A DNA stretch of 64,000 nt from Oryzias latipes (taxonomy: Eukaryota; Chordata; Actinopteri; Beloniformes; Adrianichthyidae), in NCBI RefSeq assembly GCF_002234675.1, contig NC_019870.2:62001-126000 (forward strand), read 5' to 3'. Made by a program: the position numbers and the translations under genes. Below, in pieces: positions 1 through 12,200 of the stretch. Position 1 is the stretch's first letter; each line of letters opens with the position of its first letter. The notes beneath the pieces were generated by a model. The model searched no databases, was not told the origin of the DNA, and saw only the letters and a program-made list of their open reading frames with translations.

Positions 1-122
1 CAAACAGAGGAAAGCATGAAAATCCTGTGTCCCCTTCATTAGTTCACCTGCTGCTTCCTCACTGCATCCAGATGGTCATGTGACCCCCGTCTCACCTGGT
101 TTACCTGTCTCCGCCCCCTCAC

Positions 123-1332
123 CTGTAGCCATTCTTCTTTAGGACCATCCAGGGCTGTGATTGGCTGACCCCTCCTGGATTCACGCTGAACTTGTGTGCT
201 GTAAACCCGCCTCGTCCCAAGGAGTCTGTTATTTGACTGATACACCTCCCTGCCTCCTCCTCCTCTTCCTCCTTTGCTGAGCTGTTTTCTTCTACATCTC
301 TTGAGAGAAAAATGTCCTGGTGGCTAATTTTTCTCCTCTTCGCCCTGTTGACCTTCTCCTTGGCGCTCCTCCTCTTACTCTTCTGCTCTGGGTTTTTTGC
401 AGAAGACCGCGCCTCCTCGCTGCTGACTGAAGAAAGCGATGTCAAGGAGGAGAAGTCAGACTGGGCAAAAGAGGATGGTGTGTCTGAGGTAAAGAGGGTG
501 GAGCTAGAGGCAAAGGCAGGTGAGCCTGCAGACGGAGACACAAACGGATGACATCACACATTTGATAGTGACATCATCGCTGAGAACCAAACCACAAAGA
601 AGACATTTTTCAGACTTTTAGGGCTGCAGGCCGCAGTACGCTAAACAATATATAACAATAACAATATACTCTGTCCTGGGCTGCACACTTGAGTCCATGG
701 AGGAGGTGGCGGACAGGAGGATGTTAGCTAAGCTGACATCCATCATGGATAACCCCTCCCACCCCCTGCACCAAACTGTAGAGGCGCTGACCAGCTCCTT
801 CAGCACAAGACTGTTGCACCCTCAGTGTAAGAAGGAGCGCTACCGCAGGTCATTCCTCCCCACAGCCATCAGACTGTACAACACCGTGTTACAGTGACAC
901 TCCACGGTCCCAGGGGTGTTTTTCTGTTTAGTCATTGATTCATTTACTTTTGTTGTAGTTGTTGTTTTTCAATTTTAAATTGTTTTTTGTTCCTGAACAG
1001 TTGTTTGTTTTTGTTCTTGGTGTGAACTTCATTAGTTATTTCTGTATTTTGAAAAAATTTGTAATGTTTTTTTTTACAGTTTACATGTTTTGCAGACCGC
1101 ATGTTTTTTTACACTTTTGCAGCTGTATTTATTTAATATTTATTTCTTTATTTAATAAGAATCTCATTTTTGATAATAATTTTTCATAATAATTTTAGTA
1201 ATATTTTTAATTATCTAATATAAATGTAATTTGTGATGTCCTTTATTGATGTTATATTATATAGATTATTTCTGAATGTCGTGTTGCTGCCACAGATAAA
1301 TGAAATTTCCCCATTGTGGGATTAATAAAGTC

Positions 1333-1431
<99 letters not shown>

Positions 1432-2084
1432 AAAACTGATAATGACATCAGACTACACTACCCAGAATGCCCAAACAATCCATCCTAGTTTACCAAAGTT
1501 CCTCTAAAACGAATTTTTAACGCCATGATCCGCAAAAACCAGATCAGTACATAGAACCAGAATTCCTTCATTAGACGCTGTTGATGTATGAGATTAAAGG
1601 TCTGGAGATCAGAACCCTACGGAACCCGATCCCATCAGATCCCATCAAAGCAGTGTCTGGGGATCGGGTTCCATAAAGTTCTGAACCAGCTCACCTGAGT
1701 GATGGGTTCCTCTGTTCGGGGTCCTCCTCCTTGTGCTCCCGCTCCTCCTCTCCAGTAATTCCAGCCGATGGCCGACAGACGCCAAAGCTCCTCGCAGGAG
1801 CCGACGCACCTCCAGCCGATGAACCGCCAGCAGACGAGTAAGGAGGGAGGAGCAGGAGCATGGAGGCGCCGGGGGAGGTGGAGAAAGAGGAGGCGAGCAG
1901 ACTCCTGAAGAGGAGACACACACTAATGACTGTGCATACGTCAAGCACAAGCAGCTCCATCCAAACACACCTGCATGGGTCTCCTTCATGTCCGTCAGAA
2001 ACAGAACCGGAGGTGGAGACGTTAGGCCACGCCCCCTAACAGATGGCTTGATTGGCGTAACTGGTCGGGAGAGCATCACCAAGA
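123..2084 (-). CDS. Unidentified nuclear-type protein gene, three internal exons, partial
   Basis: I do not recognise this gene. Three exons join in phase: 2084-1971 (left of a long pyrimidine tract ending in AG; its start is the least certain), 1904-1695 and 525-123. Each ends at a good GT donor (GTGTGT, GTGAGC, GTGAGG) and the first two are exact multiples of three, so phase 1 is kept. The second exon encodes a proline-rich stretch and then an amphipathic helix-like segment rich in Leu and Arg (LLTRLLAVHRLEVRRLLRGA). The third is Ser/Thr-rich, then strongly basic (KSKRRSAKEKVNRAKRRK), then acidic (six Glu), ending near PWMVLKKNGYR. That composition suggests a nuclear protein, by inference only. 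The first intron is 66 bp; the second holds an L2 LINE. The gene continues off the left edge, and 5' exons beyond 2084 were not found. Confidence 0.5.
665..1430 (+). mobile_element. 5'-truncated L2-type LINE, 3' end
   Basis: The translation at 697-897 ends in the C-terminal tail of a fish L2 reverse transcriptase (ERYRRSFLPTAIRLYN near the stop). An AT-rich 3' UTR follows, then the hallmark end CCCCATTGTGGGATTAATAA and a tail of ATCT repeats. It sits in the intron of the minus-strand gene above. The upstream edge is approximate because the element is truncated. Confidence 0.85.
1333..1430 (+). repeat. (ATCT)n microsatellite, LINE tail
   Basis: About 24 uninterrupted ATCT units form the 3' tail of the L2 element; the tail probably seeded the microsatellite. 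Just downstream (about 1452-1470) is ACTACACTACCCAGAATGC, which resembles the ZNF143/SBS motif but has no nearby promoter to support it. Confidence 0.95.
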
Positions 2085-2242
2085 CTTGTAGAAAGAGAGA
2101 GAGAGAAGTCACCTTCTGAGCACAGGAGTTTTGACTCCACACACATGAACCAGAGTGAGGATGAGGTGATGGAGGTGACCTTCATCTCAGGGTCTGTCAA
2201 TCAAATAATTGATCCTAGCATGATGAGGGCAGTCTGTCTCAG

Positions 2243-2405
2243 TGCTGGTCACCTTTGCTCAAAGCCCTTGGGGCGTCGCCACAGCCAATCAGCTTCCACT
2301 GAGCTGCTCAGGTGCTTTGGCAGAGATTGTAATGCCGGATGCCCTTCCTGGCCCGAGCCTGTGTTGTATTTGGGCTGGGATGGGCACAGGGGGGCCCAGA
2401 CTTAG
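2243..2405 (-). repeat. SINE body fragment (same family as 28600-28912)
   Basis: Read on the minus strand, this copy shares the core of the element at 28760-28905: a segment like CCACCTGAGCAGCTC, a TTGGCTGTGGCGAC block and a final AAAGGTGA. The copy is old, with many substitutions. The tRNA-like head is not visible here. Confidence 0.6.
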
Positions 2406-2894
2406 GGCCCTTGTTGCTACATTCTGTTAAAACCGTTTTATCCCTCATAACTGAGCGCTAAGAACAGGTGAAGTAACCGCGGGGTGGAGCGTGTCTCCTG
2501 TCGAGTGCGTTTGTTTATCTCACCAAAGGGAGAGCTTATTCACATCACTACGTTTACGCAAACGTTTCCTCGCCATGTGGCGAATAACCCTCAAACTGCT
2601 ATTCACCAAAAAGGAGAAAATGCTTGCAACTGGGGAGTGTTCATTTGGACCCTTCAAAATAAAAGTCTAATGCGCTGGACTCACTCTACTATGGAGAAAA
2701 AGTTCTATTGCCATGAATTTAATGATGGTTTTATCGCCCGGCCCTAGCTGCAACAAAAGGCGGGATGCAGACACAGTCTGACCCTCTGCTCAAATCGCAG
2801 CAGCATCGCACACTTGATTGACAAGCAGAACGGCCAATCAAACATCCTCTGATGCATACGGCATGGTATGTTGTTATTCTTACGGTCTGGATCG

Positions 2895-3168
2895 CTTTTT
2901 TTCACAAAAAGTGGACTATTTGTTACGTGGAGTGGCCTATTGTCATGGTAACATGCTCAGCCGGCACAGACCTCAGTCAGCGGCAAAGGAAGGCGACATC
3001 TATGCTGGAGGTCACCACGGTTAAATCAAACATCCGTTCAGAGAGGAAGTTCTCCTCTTCCCGCTTGTTTTGATGAAGACAGTTTGTTTTAAAGAGGCCA
3101 GTGCAATGAGACAGAATATTTAACACATGTGACCTACTTTTCAGGTGTGCGGTCATCACTTTTTAATG
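2895..3168 (+). repeat. Dispersed repeat, copy 1 (unclassified)
   Basis: Clearly similar to 24344-24530. Both contain an ACAAAAAGT block, a TTGTCATGGTAACA block, a GATGAAGA..AGTTTGTTTTAAAGA block and a TATGTGACC-like block, in the same order. Copy 1 is longer because of an insertion in the middle. Nearby are CCAATCA boxes and a self-complementary ATCGATCGGATCGAT stretch (about 3390-3410). No coding potential seen. Confidence 0.55.
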
Positions 3169-3640
3169 CACACCCAGCAGCCAATCAGAGTTGGTATAAA
3201 TGCAGAGAATATAAATATAGAAATATAGAAACTTGTCTCTACAGTAGCTCGTCTGCTAAAACAATGTGGACCCCTGATGTAGAGCCTGTTCATCTTGATC
3301 TGTGATGCATCATCTGTCCAGATTATTAAACATTTCTTTCTGCAGAAAGTCTTTTCCTGTGTTTTTGTGCAAAAAGTAATTCTACTAAAGTATCGATCGG
3401 ATCGATACCCCACCCTGGTGTCCAGGAGGAGGCGCTGTGGTCCGGAGCTTTGCTTCCTCTGATGTTGGACCTTCATGGAGGTTCTGAAGGTTCTGACTGC
3501 CTGGACACTAACATCCTAACCCAAAACTGCAAAGCCCCCCCCCGGTTCCTCAGGCCGCCTTGTCCTTCCTGCTGCTGATTATTTTAAGATTTATAATTTA
3601 TTTATTAATGATTAATTACCTTACAGGTAATTCAACCTGC

Positions 3641-3650
3641 TCTCGCGAGA
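3641..3650. promoter_or_regulatory. TCTCGCGAGA palindrome (promoter-type motif)
   Basis: TCTCGCGAGA is a known vertebrate promoter element, often at CpG promoters. It lies 1.3 kb upstream of the ugt2 start codon with no annotated transcript at hand. It could mark a distal promoter or be a chance remnant. Confidence 0.2.
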
Positions 3651-4065
3651 CTATCCAAAAGCAAATTATATCAAACCTCTCCTGATCAGATTCTAGGGGG
3701 CGGGGCTGTGCGTGTTTTTGCGGGTTTTGGCAGGTTTTAGTAACGGCTAGCGTCTGTTAGCTAGCCCTTTGGTGAACCGGGACAGCCCGGCTCGGTTCCC
3801 GCCTCGCCTTACCTTCTTCGAGCCTGCAGGTCTACCGGTCTCCGTTAACGCGTCCTGCGAATCATCTGAAACGGTTCTGGTGTGGAACAAATCGGATCGA
3901 CCTACTTTTTTTAACTGGAACGGTGGCTGTTTTCACAACGGACCGGTGTCAGGATCCCGGAAGTCCCACGAGTGGAACTTCCGCCGAGCACATCAAAATA
4001 AAAGTCTACAGGGACCTTTTTCATTAGGAGATCGCAGCACATAAACATAAAATGATATCTGTCTT

Positions 4066-4800
4066 CTTCTCCTTCAGGGTCTCCACAGCCAATCAGCTTC
4101 CTCCGTCTGTCTCCTGCATCCTGTACCAGCAGCTACCCTCATGTCTTCATCTCTGGATCCAGAATCCTCCTCTCTGGTCTTCCTCTACACTCAGCATCCT
4201 TCAGTCTCTCCTCTGGACATCTCATCCCAACCATCTCAGACTGACTGGATCTCCAGAACCAGAACATGTTCTGTCCCTCTGATGTCCTCATTCCTGATCC
4301 ATCCTGAACCTCAGCATCTTCATCTCTGCTTCCTGTCTTCCTCAGTGTCTCTAGGAAACAACATGGATGCTCTCTCCACACTTATCTCCACCTTTCCTTT
4401 CATTTCAGCTCAAACTCTTTTCTGACACTTTTCTCCATCCATTCCAACCTTCCTTCTTCTTCACTTCTTTTCCACTCTCTCTGTTCCTCTGGACTGCTGA
4501 TCCTTCAGATCCTCCTTTCTTGATCTCTTCTCACTTTAACCTCACTCTTCCTCTCATCACACACGGCCTTTACCCCCCAGACCCTCAGCAAACCATCATC
4601 AGCTGCTTAAGACGGACTCAGGTCCGGACCACACATTTATCTCTGTTGTCTCTTTGGTTTTCTGTCTGGACCCAACTCTGGGATCATCTTCATCCTTTGG
4701 AGGATGACCACCATTCAGACGGCTCCGGATTCCTCCACTTTCCTAAAAAGGAACGGTTTGGGCCACTTCCTTCTCTTTACGGTGACACTACGTCTGTGTA
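4066..4800. other. Pyrimidine-rich, repeat-like region upstream of ugt2
   Basis: This stretch is dominated by CTTC/TCCT runs and starts with a block (CCACAGCCAATCAGCTTCCT) that resembles common fish repeats. Reading frames here are compositional, with no domain recognised. It may contain the ugt2 promoter or 5' UTR, but no TATA box or start site could be assigned. Confidence 0.4.
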
Positions 4801-4929
4801 GGAGTGAAGTCCAAAGACAATAAAAGCTGGACCTCCACACCCATCTACTCTCATGTTTACCCAACCTCTGATCAGGTTGGACTTTGGACCTGCTGCTGCA
4901 GAAAAACCAGTGTCTCCTCTTCAGCCAGG

Positions 4930-6386
4930 ATGAAGCTCGCCACAGTGTCTCTGTTTTCCTCCGGCCTGCTGCTTGCTGTCTTCTCGACTGCAGCTCATGG
5001 CGGTAAAGTTCTGGCGTTTCCAGGCGAGTACAGCCACTGGCTGAACATGCGGACTATCATCGAGGAGCTCGTGAGGAGGAACCACTCCATCACCGTCCTG
5101 GTGCCAGATGCTTCACCGTCTGTCAACTACAACAACAGCAGAGACGCCGCCAAGTTTGACTTCCTGGTGTTCAAGGTGATGGCTTCACATACAACTCTGC
5201 ATGAGTCCTGAAGAGAGGACAGAGTCCATGTAGACCCAGTCCACAGGTCCGGGGTGAGAGGGTCAGGTGTAGAGAGGATTCTGCAAGTGTTGAATTTGGA
5301 TCTGGAGCTTTTTGGCAGAAACCTCCAGAACCAGATTGTTCTTCTTGAAGAGTAATCCTGGTTGGGTTTGTTTCTCCTACCTGCATGGGGGGTATTCCAG
5401 AAAGCAGGTTATGCTAGCTCCCTCGGTAAGTTTGAGGCTAAGGAAGTGGATAACCTCAGCTTTCAGTTCCAGAAATGGAGGTATGTTTCAGGGTAGGTCA
5501 AGTTGCCATAGCAACTCATGCTCTGAACATAACCTGGTCTGGAGCAGGTTTAGTTGAAGGTTAGTTTGTTTTCAGAGAGGTGAAGCAGCATGGCGTGTCC
5601 ATTTGAAGATGATTTAGTGGATGAAGAAGCTCAGATAATACTTTTTCCACCGTGAGAGGCTGATAAGACCACATATGGATGTTGGAAAGAGAAACTTTAT
5701 ACTTTGATCTAACTTCATTATTTGATTCAGTTAAGATAAAACATTTTTTTAGTTAAATCAGTTTAAAAATAACACGTAGTTATCAGACAGTTATTTTACT
5801 TTCATTCAAATTAATTCAATGAAGTAGGTGTAACTTTGGTGCTGCTGTTAGATCGGCACCGCAAGGGATTGTGGGATACCATTCCCTTTGCCTGTCTGGA
5901 TGGATTATGGTTTAAGTGTGGGTTTTTGACCAAATGTGTTTAGTTGTTTAGCTGTTTTACCGTGTTTTGCCGAGTTATTTTGTCCTACTTTTCTCAAGTC
6001 TCTGCACCATGAGTGAGAGGGAGGGAGAGGAGGATGAGTTTATATAGCATCACTATCATCATGAAATGTAATGACAATGTTGGAAAATTCCTAAATGCAT
6101 GAATGTACGCAGTACATACTGTTTTGTTCTTTTTATTGTTATAAAAATGAGAATCTCTGCCAGCTCAAACTTAGACATATGAGAGTTCAAGAATTATAAT
6201 TCATTACGATGGAAAAAATATTAATTGAATTGGAGTAAAATGACATTTAGTTAAATAAATATGTAAATTTGAGTTGTATAAACAATTATTGAGTTTTATA
6301 GACGTAAGAAATTAGGTTGAATAAATATAACTAAAATACTAGTTACCAATAGAAGTAATTCATTTAAGTTGGCAAAATTGGATACG

Positions 6387-6474
<88 letters not shown>

Positions 6475-9121
6475 CATGCGTCACAAGGAAAATGGAAATA
6501 AGATCAGAAACTCGTGCGTTTACTTTGTCTGTTCTGTTTCTCCAAGCAGAAACTCTTTCATTTGCTGATGATGCAGCCGTGTTACTTTATTGATGGTCGT
6601 ATAATTTTCATACGCCGATATTTAAACCTCAAATTCCGTCTCACTGAAGTATAGCGCTTTCTTTTTTTCTCCACGCGTTTCCATGGTGACTCCGGAAATC
6701 GGTGATCCATTGAGAATGTCTTTATGTACCTGCTGTGCACGTGCATTAACCCAGGGTTACCAAGTGGAGCGTAATTACACTAACTCATATCCGGTCTTTT
6801 GGAACCGACATACCCAGAGTAAGCAAGTTCAGGTGGATTTCAGCCAGAGTTCAGGGTTAAAGTCAGGGGAGTTTAAACATGCTTCCTGGAATACCCCCCA
6901 GGACTTGAACTGATGCTGTTTATGTTTCTCTGAGGTTCAGGAACTCGGCTGATGCGGATTCTTGTCCCACAGGTTCCCTTCTCTCGCTCAGACTGTGTCA
7001 GCATGATGCAGGAATTTATGGACTTCTCCATGTACGAGATGCACAGCTCCTCACTGCTGCAGGTCTTCTGGAGGATGAGCTACTTCATGCAGCGGTCCTC
7101 GGACCTGGGCATGCAGCAGTGTGACGCCATGCTGAAAAACCAGCAGCTCATGGCGACTCTGCGGGACGCTTCTTATGATGTGGTCCTGGTGGACCCGCTG
7201 GTCATGTGTGGAGACTTGGTGGCGGATCTGCTTGGGGTTCCGCTCATCCTCTCCTTGCGCTTTAGCTTTGGCAGCACCTTGGAGCGGCACTGCGGCCACG
7301 CCCCGTTCCCACCCTCCTTCGTCCCGACGGCTCCGCTGCCGTACAGCGACCATATGTCATTTGTGCAGAGGCTGACCAACACGCTGATGACTGTGTCCAT
7401 GTCGGTGCTGCACGAGGCGCTCTGGAGGCTGAAGCTGGACCCATACTACACAGAGGTCAAAGGTCAGATACTCAAACAAGCAAAGCTGAGGAGAAACCAA
7501 AATACAAGAATGCTAATCATGTGACAGTATCCTCGCATGCTTTTACTTTGAAAGAGTTTTGCAGACTGCTTGCATGCTGTTTTTGGAATTACACAGCAAG
7601 TGTTTTGTACGAACAGGAAGTCCCAGTAGCTACTGCGGCACCTTTGGGAAGGCCGACATCTGGCTGATCAGGACTTTCTGGGACCTTGAGACGCCACGGC
7701 CCTCCCCACCCAACTTCAAATTTGTGGGTGGTCTGCACTGCAAGCCAGCCAATCAGCTGCCAGAAGTAGGAACTCTCTAGTGTGCTGTCACTCTTCAGCT
7801 TAAAGTGAAGCAGTTATGTAACTCTGATGTCACTTCCTGTAGGAAATGGAGGCATTTGTGCAGAGCTCTGGTAACGCTGGTGTGGTGGTGGTCACCTTTG
7901 GCTCCATGGTGACCAACCTAACAGCAGAGCGAGCCGAAGTCATCGCATCTGCACTTGGTCGGATACCTCAAAAGGTCAGAGGTCAGGCCGCTTCTATATG
8001 AAGTCATCTTTGTGTGTCAGCACAACAAACTGCAGTGTGGTTTCATCCGTCAGGTCATTTGGCGTTACTGTGGACATCGACCTGCAACGCTGGCGCCCAA
8101 CACGAAGCTTTATGACTGGATCCCACAGAACGACCTTCTGGGTAAGTGTCACCCTTTCACAATAAAACCAGCTTTCCAATGCATCTGTTTAGGACGTGCG
8201 ACAACCACCAAAAAGTGGTTTAGTCCTGATCCTCTTCAAAATAAGAGCCCTTTGTCTGATTCCCTCAGGTCATTCACGGACGCGAGCATTTGTGACTCAT
8301 GGCGGCACTAACGGTCTGTATGAGGCCCTGTTTCACGGCGTGCCGGTGGTAGGCGTGCCACTTTTTGGAGATCAGCCAGACAACCTCGCCCGAATCAGTC
8401 GACATGGTGCTGCTCTGGTCCTCAACTTCAACAGCATGACAGCCGATGACCTGACGGAGGCGCTGCAGGCCGTTATCAACCAGCCCAGGTAAGCAGCAGA
8501 ACCAACGCACACACCAGGTCAGGAAACGCTCCGCCAAAATCCAGAGACGCCATGAGGAAAAGCTAACCTTTAGCTGTAGGATTGTGGTAACCGATCAAAT
8601 CCTGACTGGGGACAGCCAATCAAGTCCAAAGCTGCCCTTAAATGCAGCGGAACTGCTGTGGGTGAGAGGCTGAACGTTCAGGCAGCACTCGGACGCTCTA
8701 CAGCAGCCTTCGCCGTGACGCCTCCACCCACTGAAGTTACTGGGGGACCAGGAAGCACCATTTTGTTTTGAAAAGCTCCACAAACTGAAGAACGGCTTCT
8801 GTCTGAAGGAGTTTGCTAACATGGCCTCCATCTTCCTACAGCTTCAGGACCAGCATGCAGCGCCTGTCGGCTATTCAACGCAACCAGCCGGTGGCGCCGC
8901 TGAGCACCGCCGTCTTCTGGGTGGAGTTTGTGATGAGACACGGCGGAGCCAAACACCTGCGGCTGGCGTCACATGACCTGACCTGGATCCAGTACTACAG
9001 CCTGGACACGGGGGCAACGCTGCTGCTTGGCCTGCTGACCCTGGGGGCCGTCAGTTGGGCGGGGCTTCTCCACATCCTTCAGCGATGCAGACGGCGAGAA
9101 CGCAGAGAGAAGAAGGACTGA
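4930..9121 (+). CDS. ugt2: UDP-glucuronosyltransferase, UGT2 family
   Basis: Seven coding exons: 4930-5175, 6973-7462, 7617-7765, 7843-7974, 8054-8141, 8269-8488, 8842-9121. All are GT-AG and in phase, giving 534 residues (human UGT2B enzymes are about 530). The last exons have the typical UGT2 sizes of 149, 132, 88 and 220 bp. UGTs transfer glucuronic acid from UDP-glucuronate to lipophilic acceptors in the ER lumen. Visible features: signal peptide (about 1-22), catalytic His in SHW (residue 36), partner Asp in LVDP (about 156), the UDP-sugar signature with FVTHGGTNG and FGDQPDN, a C-terminal membrane segment and a basic cytosolic tail ending KKD. Oddity: the usual single ~720-bp first exon is split after codon 82 by a 1.8-kb intron holding a DNA transposon. 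The exact UGT2 subfamily is uncertain. Confidence 0.93.
5387..6899 (+). mobile_element. PIF/Harbinger element with decayed transposase, in ugt2 intron 1
   Basis: Terminal inverted repeats are visible: GGGGGGTATTCCAGAAAGCA on the left and its near-complement (CTTCCTGGAATACCCCCC) on the right. At 5590 an ATG opens a short reading frame starting MACPF, followed after a frameshift by [11 protein letters not shown]. Both resemble the N-terminus of HARBI1-like transposases. The rest of the transposase is missing and a (TA)n tract lies inside. A clean target duplication could not be assigned. Confidence 0.75.
6391..6471. repeat. (TA)n microsatellite
   Basis: About 40 TA units inside the Harbinger relic in ugt2 intron 1. 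The [10 protein letters not shown] frames on both strands are artefacts of this tract. Confidence 0.95.
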
Positions 9122-9172
9122 GGGATGTTTTAGCGATAAAGTTGATGAATGAAGATGATGGTCTTGATGAGA

Positions 9173-9178
9173 ATTAAA
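9173..9178 (+). terminator. Candidate ugt2 poly(A) signal (ATTAAA)
   Basis: ATTAAA lies 52 bases after the ugt2 stop codon and about 90 bases before the minisatellite begins. It is the only near-consensus hexamer seen before the array. Confidence 0.45.
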
Positions 9179-9268
9179 AATGCAAAGAATGACACACACG
9201 TGTGGAGAACATTTCTGACAATCCCACACGTAACAGAGACTCCGCCCACGTCTGCCTCTTTTGGCCTC

Positions 9269-12200
9269 GTGCAGATGTTCCAGCTGTAGATAAGAAGACG
9301 TTCTGCAGATGTTCTAGCTGCAAATCAGAGGTTCTGCAGATGTTCCAGCTGTAGATCACAGGACGTTCTGCAGATGTTCTAGCTGTAGATCAGAGGTTCT
9401 GCAGATGTTCCAGCTGTAGATCACAGGACGTTCTGCAGATGTTCTAGCTGTAGATCACAGGACGTTCTGCAGATGTTCTAGCTGCAAATCAGAGGTTCTG
9501 CAGATGTTCCAGCTGTAGATCACAGGACGTTCTGCAGATGTTCTAGCTGTAGATCATAGGTTCTGCAGATGTTCCAGCTGTAGATCACAGGACGTTCTGC
9601 AGATGTTCTAGCTGCAAATCGGAGGTTCTGCAGATGTTCCAGCTGTAGATCACAGGACGTTCTGCAGATGTTCTAGCTGTAGATCAGAGATTCTGCAGAT
9701 GTTCCAGCTGTAGATCACAGGACGTTCTGCAGATGTTCTAGCTGTAGATCACAGGACGTTCTGCAGATGTTCTAGCTGCAAATCAGAGGTTCTGCAGATG
9801 TTCCAGCTGTAGATCACAGGACGTTCTGCAGATGTTCTAGCTGTAGATCATAGGTTCTGCAGATGTTCCAGCTGTAGATCACAGGACGTTCTGCAGATGT
9901 TCTAGCTGCAAATCGGAGGTTCTGCAGATGTTCCAGCTGTAGATCACAGGACGTTCTGCAGATGTTCTAGCTGTAGATCACAGGACGTTCTGCAGATGTT
10001 CTAGCTGCAAATCAGAGGTTCTGCAGATGTTCCAGCTGTAGATCACAGGACGTTCTGCAGATGTTCTAGCTGTAGATCATAGGTTCTGCAGATGTTCCAG
10101 CTGTAGATCAGAGGTTCCACAGATGTTCTAGCTGTAGATCAGAGGTTCTGCAGGTGTTCTAGCTGTAGATCAGAGGTTCCACAGATGTTCTAGCTGTAGA
10201 TCACAGGACGTTCTGCAGATGTTCTAGCTGCAAATCAGAGGTTCTGCAGATGTTCCAGCTGTAGATCACAGGACGTTCTGCAGATGTTCTAGCTGCAAAT
10301 CAGAGGTTCTGCAGATGTTCCAGCTGTAGATCACAGGACGTTCTGCAGATGTTCTAGCTGCAAATCAGAGGTTCTGCAGATGTTCCAGCTGTAGATCACA
10401 GGACGTTCTGCAAATGTTCTAGCTGTAGATCAGAGGTTCTGCAGGTGTTCTAGCTGTAGATCAGAGATTCTGCAGATGTTCCAGCTGTAGATCACAGGAC
10501 GTTCTGCAGATGTTCTAGCTGTAGATCAGAGGTTCTGCAGGTGTTCTAGCTGTAGATCAGAGGTTCCACAGATGCTTTAGTTGTAGATCAGAGATTCCAC
10601 AGATGTTCTAGCTGTAGATCATAGGTTCTGCAGATGTTCTAGCTGTAGATCAGAGATTCTGCAGATGTTCCAGCTGTAGATCACAGGACGTTCTGCAGAT
10701 GTTCTAGCTGTAGATCAGAGATTCTGCAGATGTTCCAGCTGTAGATCACAGGACGTTCTGCAGATGTTCTAGCTGTAGATCAGAGGTTCTGCAGGTGTTC
10801 TAGCTGTAGATCAGAGGTTCCACAGATGTTCTAGCTGTAGATCACAGGACGTTCTGCAGATGTTCTAGCTGCAAATCAGAGGTTCTGCAGATGTTCCAGC
10901 TGTAGATCACAGGACGTTCTGCAGATGTTCTAGCTGCAAATCAGAGGTTCTGCAGATGTTCCAGCTGTAGATCACAGGACGTTCTGCAGATGTTCTAGCT
11001 GCAAATCAGAGGTTCTGCAGATGTTCCAGCTGTAGATCACAGGACGTTCTGCAAATGTTCTAGCTGTAGATCAGAGGTTCTGCAGGTGTTCTAGCTGTAG
11101 ATCAGAGATTCTGCAGATGTTCCAGCTGTAGATCACAGGACGTTCTGCAGATGTTCTAGCTGTAGATCAGAGGTTCTGCAGGTGTTCTAGCTGTAGATCA
11201 GAGGTTCCACAGATGCTTTAGTTGTAGATCAGAGATTCCACAGATGTTCTAGCTGTAGATCATAGGTTCTGCAGATGTTCTAGCTGTAGATCAGAGATTC
11301 TGCAGATGTTCCAGCTGTAGATCACAGGACGTTCTGCAGATGTTCTAGCTGTAGATCATAGGTTCTGCAGGTGTTCTAGCTGTAGATCAGAGGTTCCACA
11401 GATGTTCTAGCTGTAGATCATAGGTTCTGCAGATGTTCTAGCTGTAGATCAGAGGTTCTGCAGATTTTCCAGCTGTAGATCATAGGTTCTGCAGATGTTC
11501 TAGCTGTAGATCATAGGTTCTGCAGATGTTCAAGCTGTAGATCAGAGGTTCTGCAGATGTTCTAGCTGTAGATCAGAGGTTCTGCAGATGTTCCAGCTAT
11601 AGATCAGAGATTCCACAAATGTTCCAGCTGTAGATCAGATGAGGTTCTGCAGATGTTCCAGCTGTAGATCAGAGGTTCTGCAGATGTTCCAGCTGTAGAT
11701 CAGAGGTTCTGCAGATGTTCCAGCTGTAGATCACAGGACGATCTGCAGATGTTCTAGCTGTAGATCAGAGGTTCCACAGATGTTTTAGTTGTAGATCAGA
11801 GATTCCACAGATGTTCTAGCTGTAGATCATAGGTTCTGCAGATGTTCTAGCTGTAGATCATAGGTTCTGCAGATGTTCTAGCTGTAGATCAGAGGTTCTG
11901 CAGATGTTCTAGCTGCAGATCAGAGGTTCTGCAGATGTTCTAGCTGTAGATCATAGGTTCTGCAGATGTTCTAGCTGTAGATCATAGGTTCTGCAGATGT
12001 TCCAGCTGTAGATCACAGGACGTTCTGCAGATGTTCTAGCTGTAGATCATAGGTTCTGCAGATGTTCCAGCTGTAGATCACAGGACGTTCTGCAGATGTT
12101 CTAGCTGTAGATCATAGGTTCTGCAGATGTTCTAGCTGTAGATCATAGGTTCTGCAGATGTTCCAGCTGTAGATCACAGGACGTTCTGCAGATGTTCTAG

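Noticed and set aside
312..551. 79-codon plus-strand frame with a strongly hydrophobic N-terminus, like a small membrane protein
   Set aside because: It is antisense to a basic, Lys/Arg-rich exon on the minus strand that has a good acceptor, donor and matching phase; antisense of Lys/Arg codons naturally reads as Leu/Phe.
2113..2193. An extra in-phase 81-bp exon upstream of 2084 in the minus-strand gene
   Set aside because: It would leave a 28-base intron, too short for vertebrate splicing, so it was left out although the phase fits.
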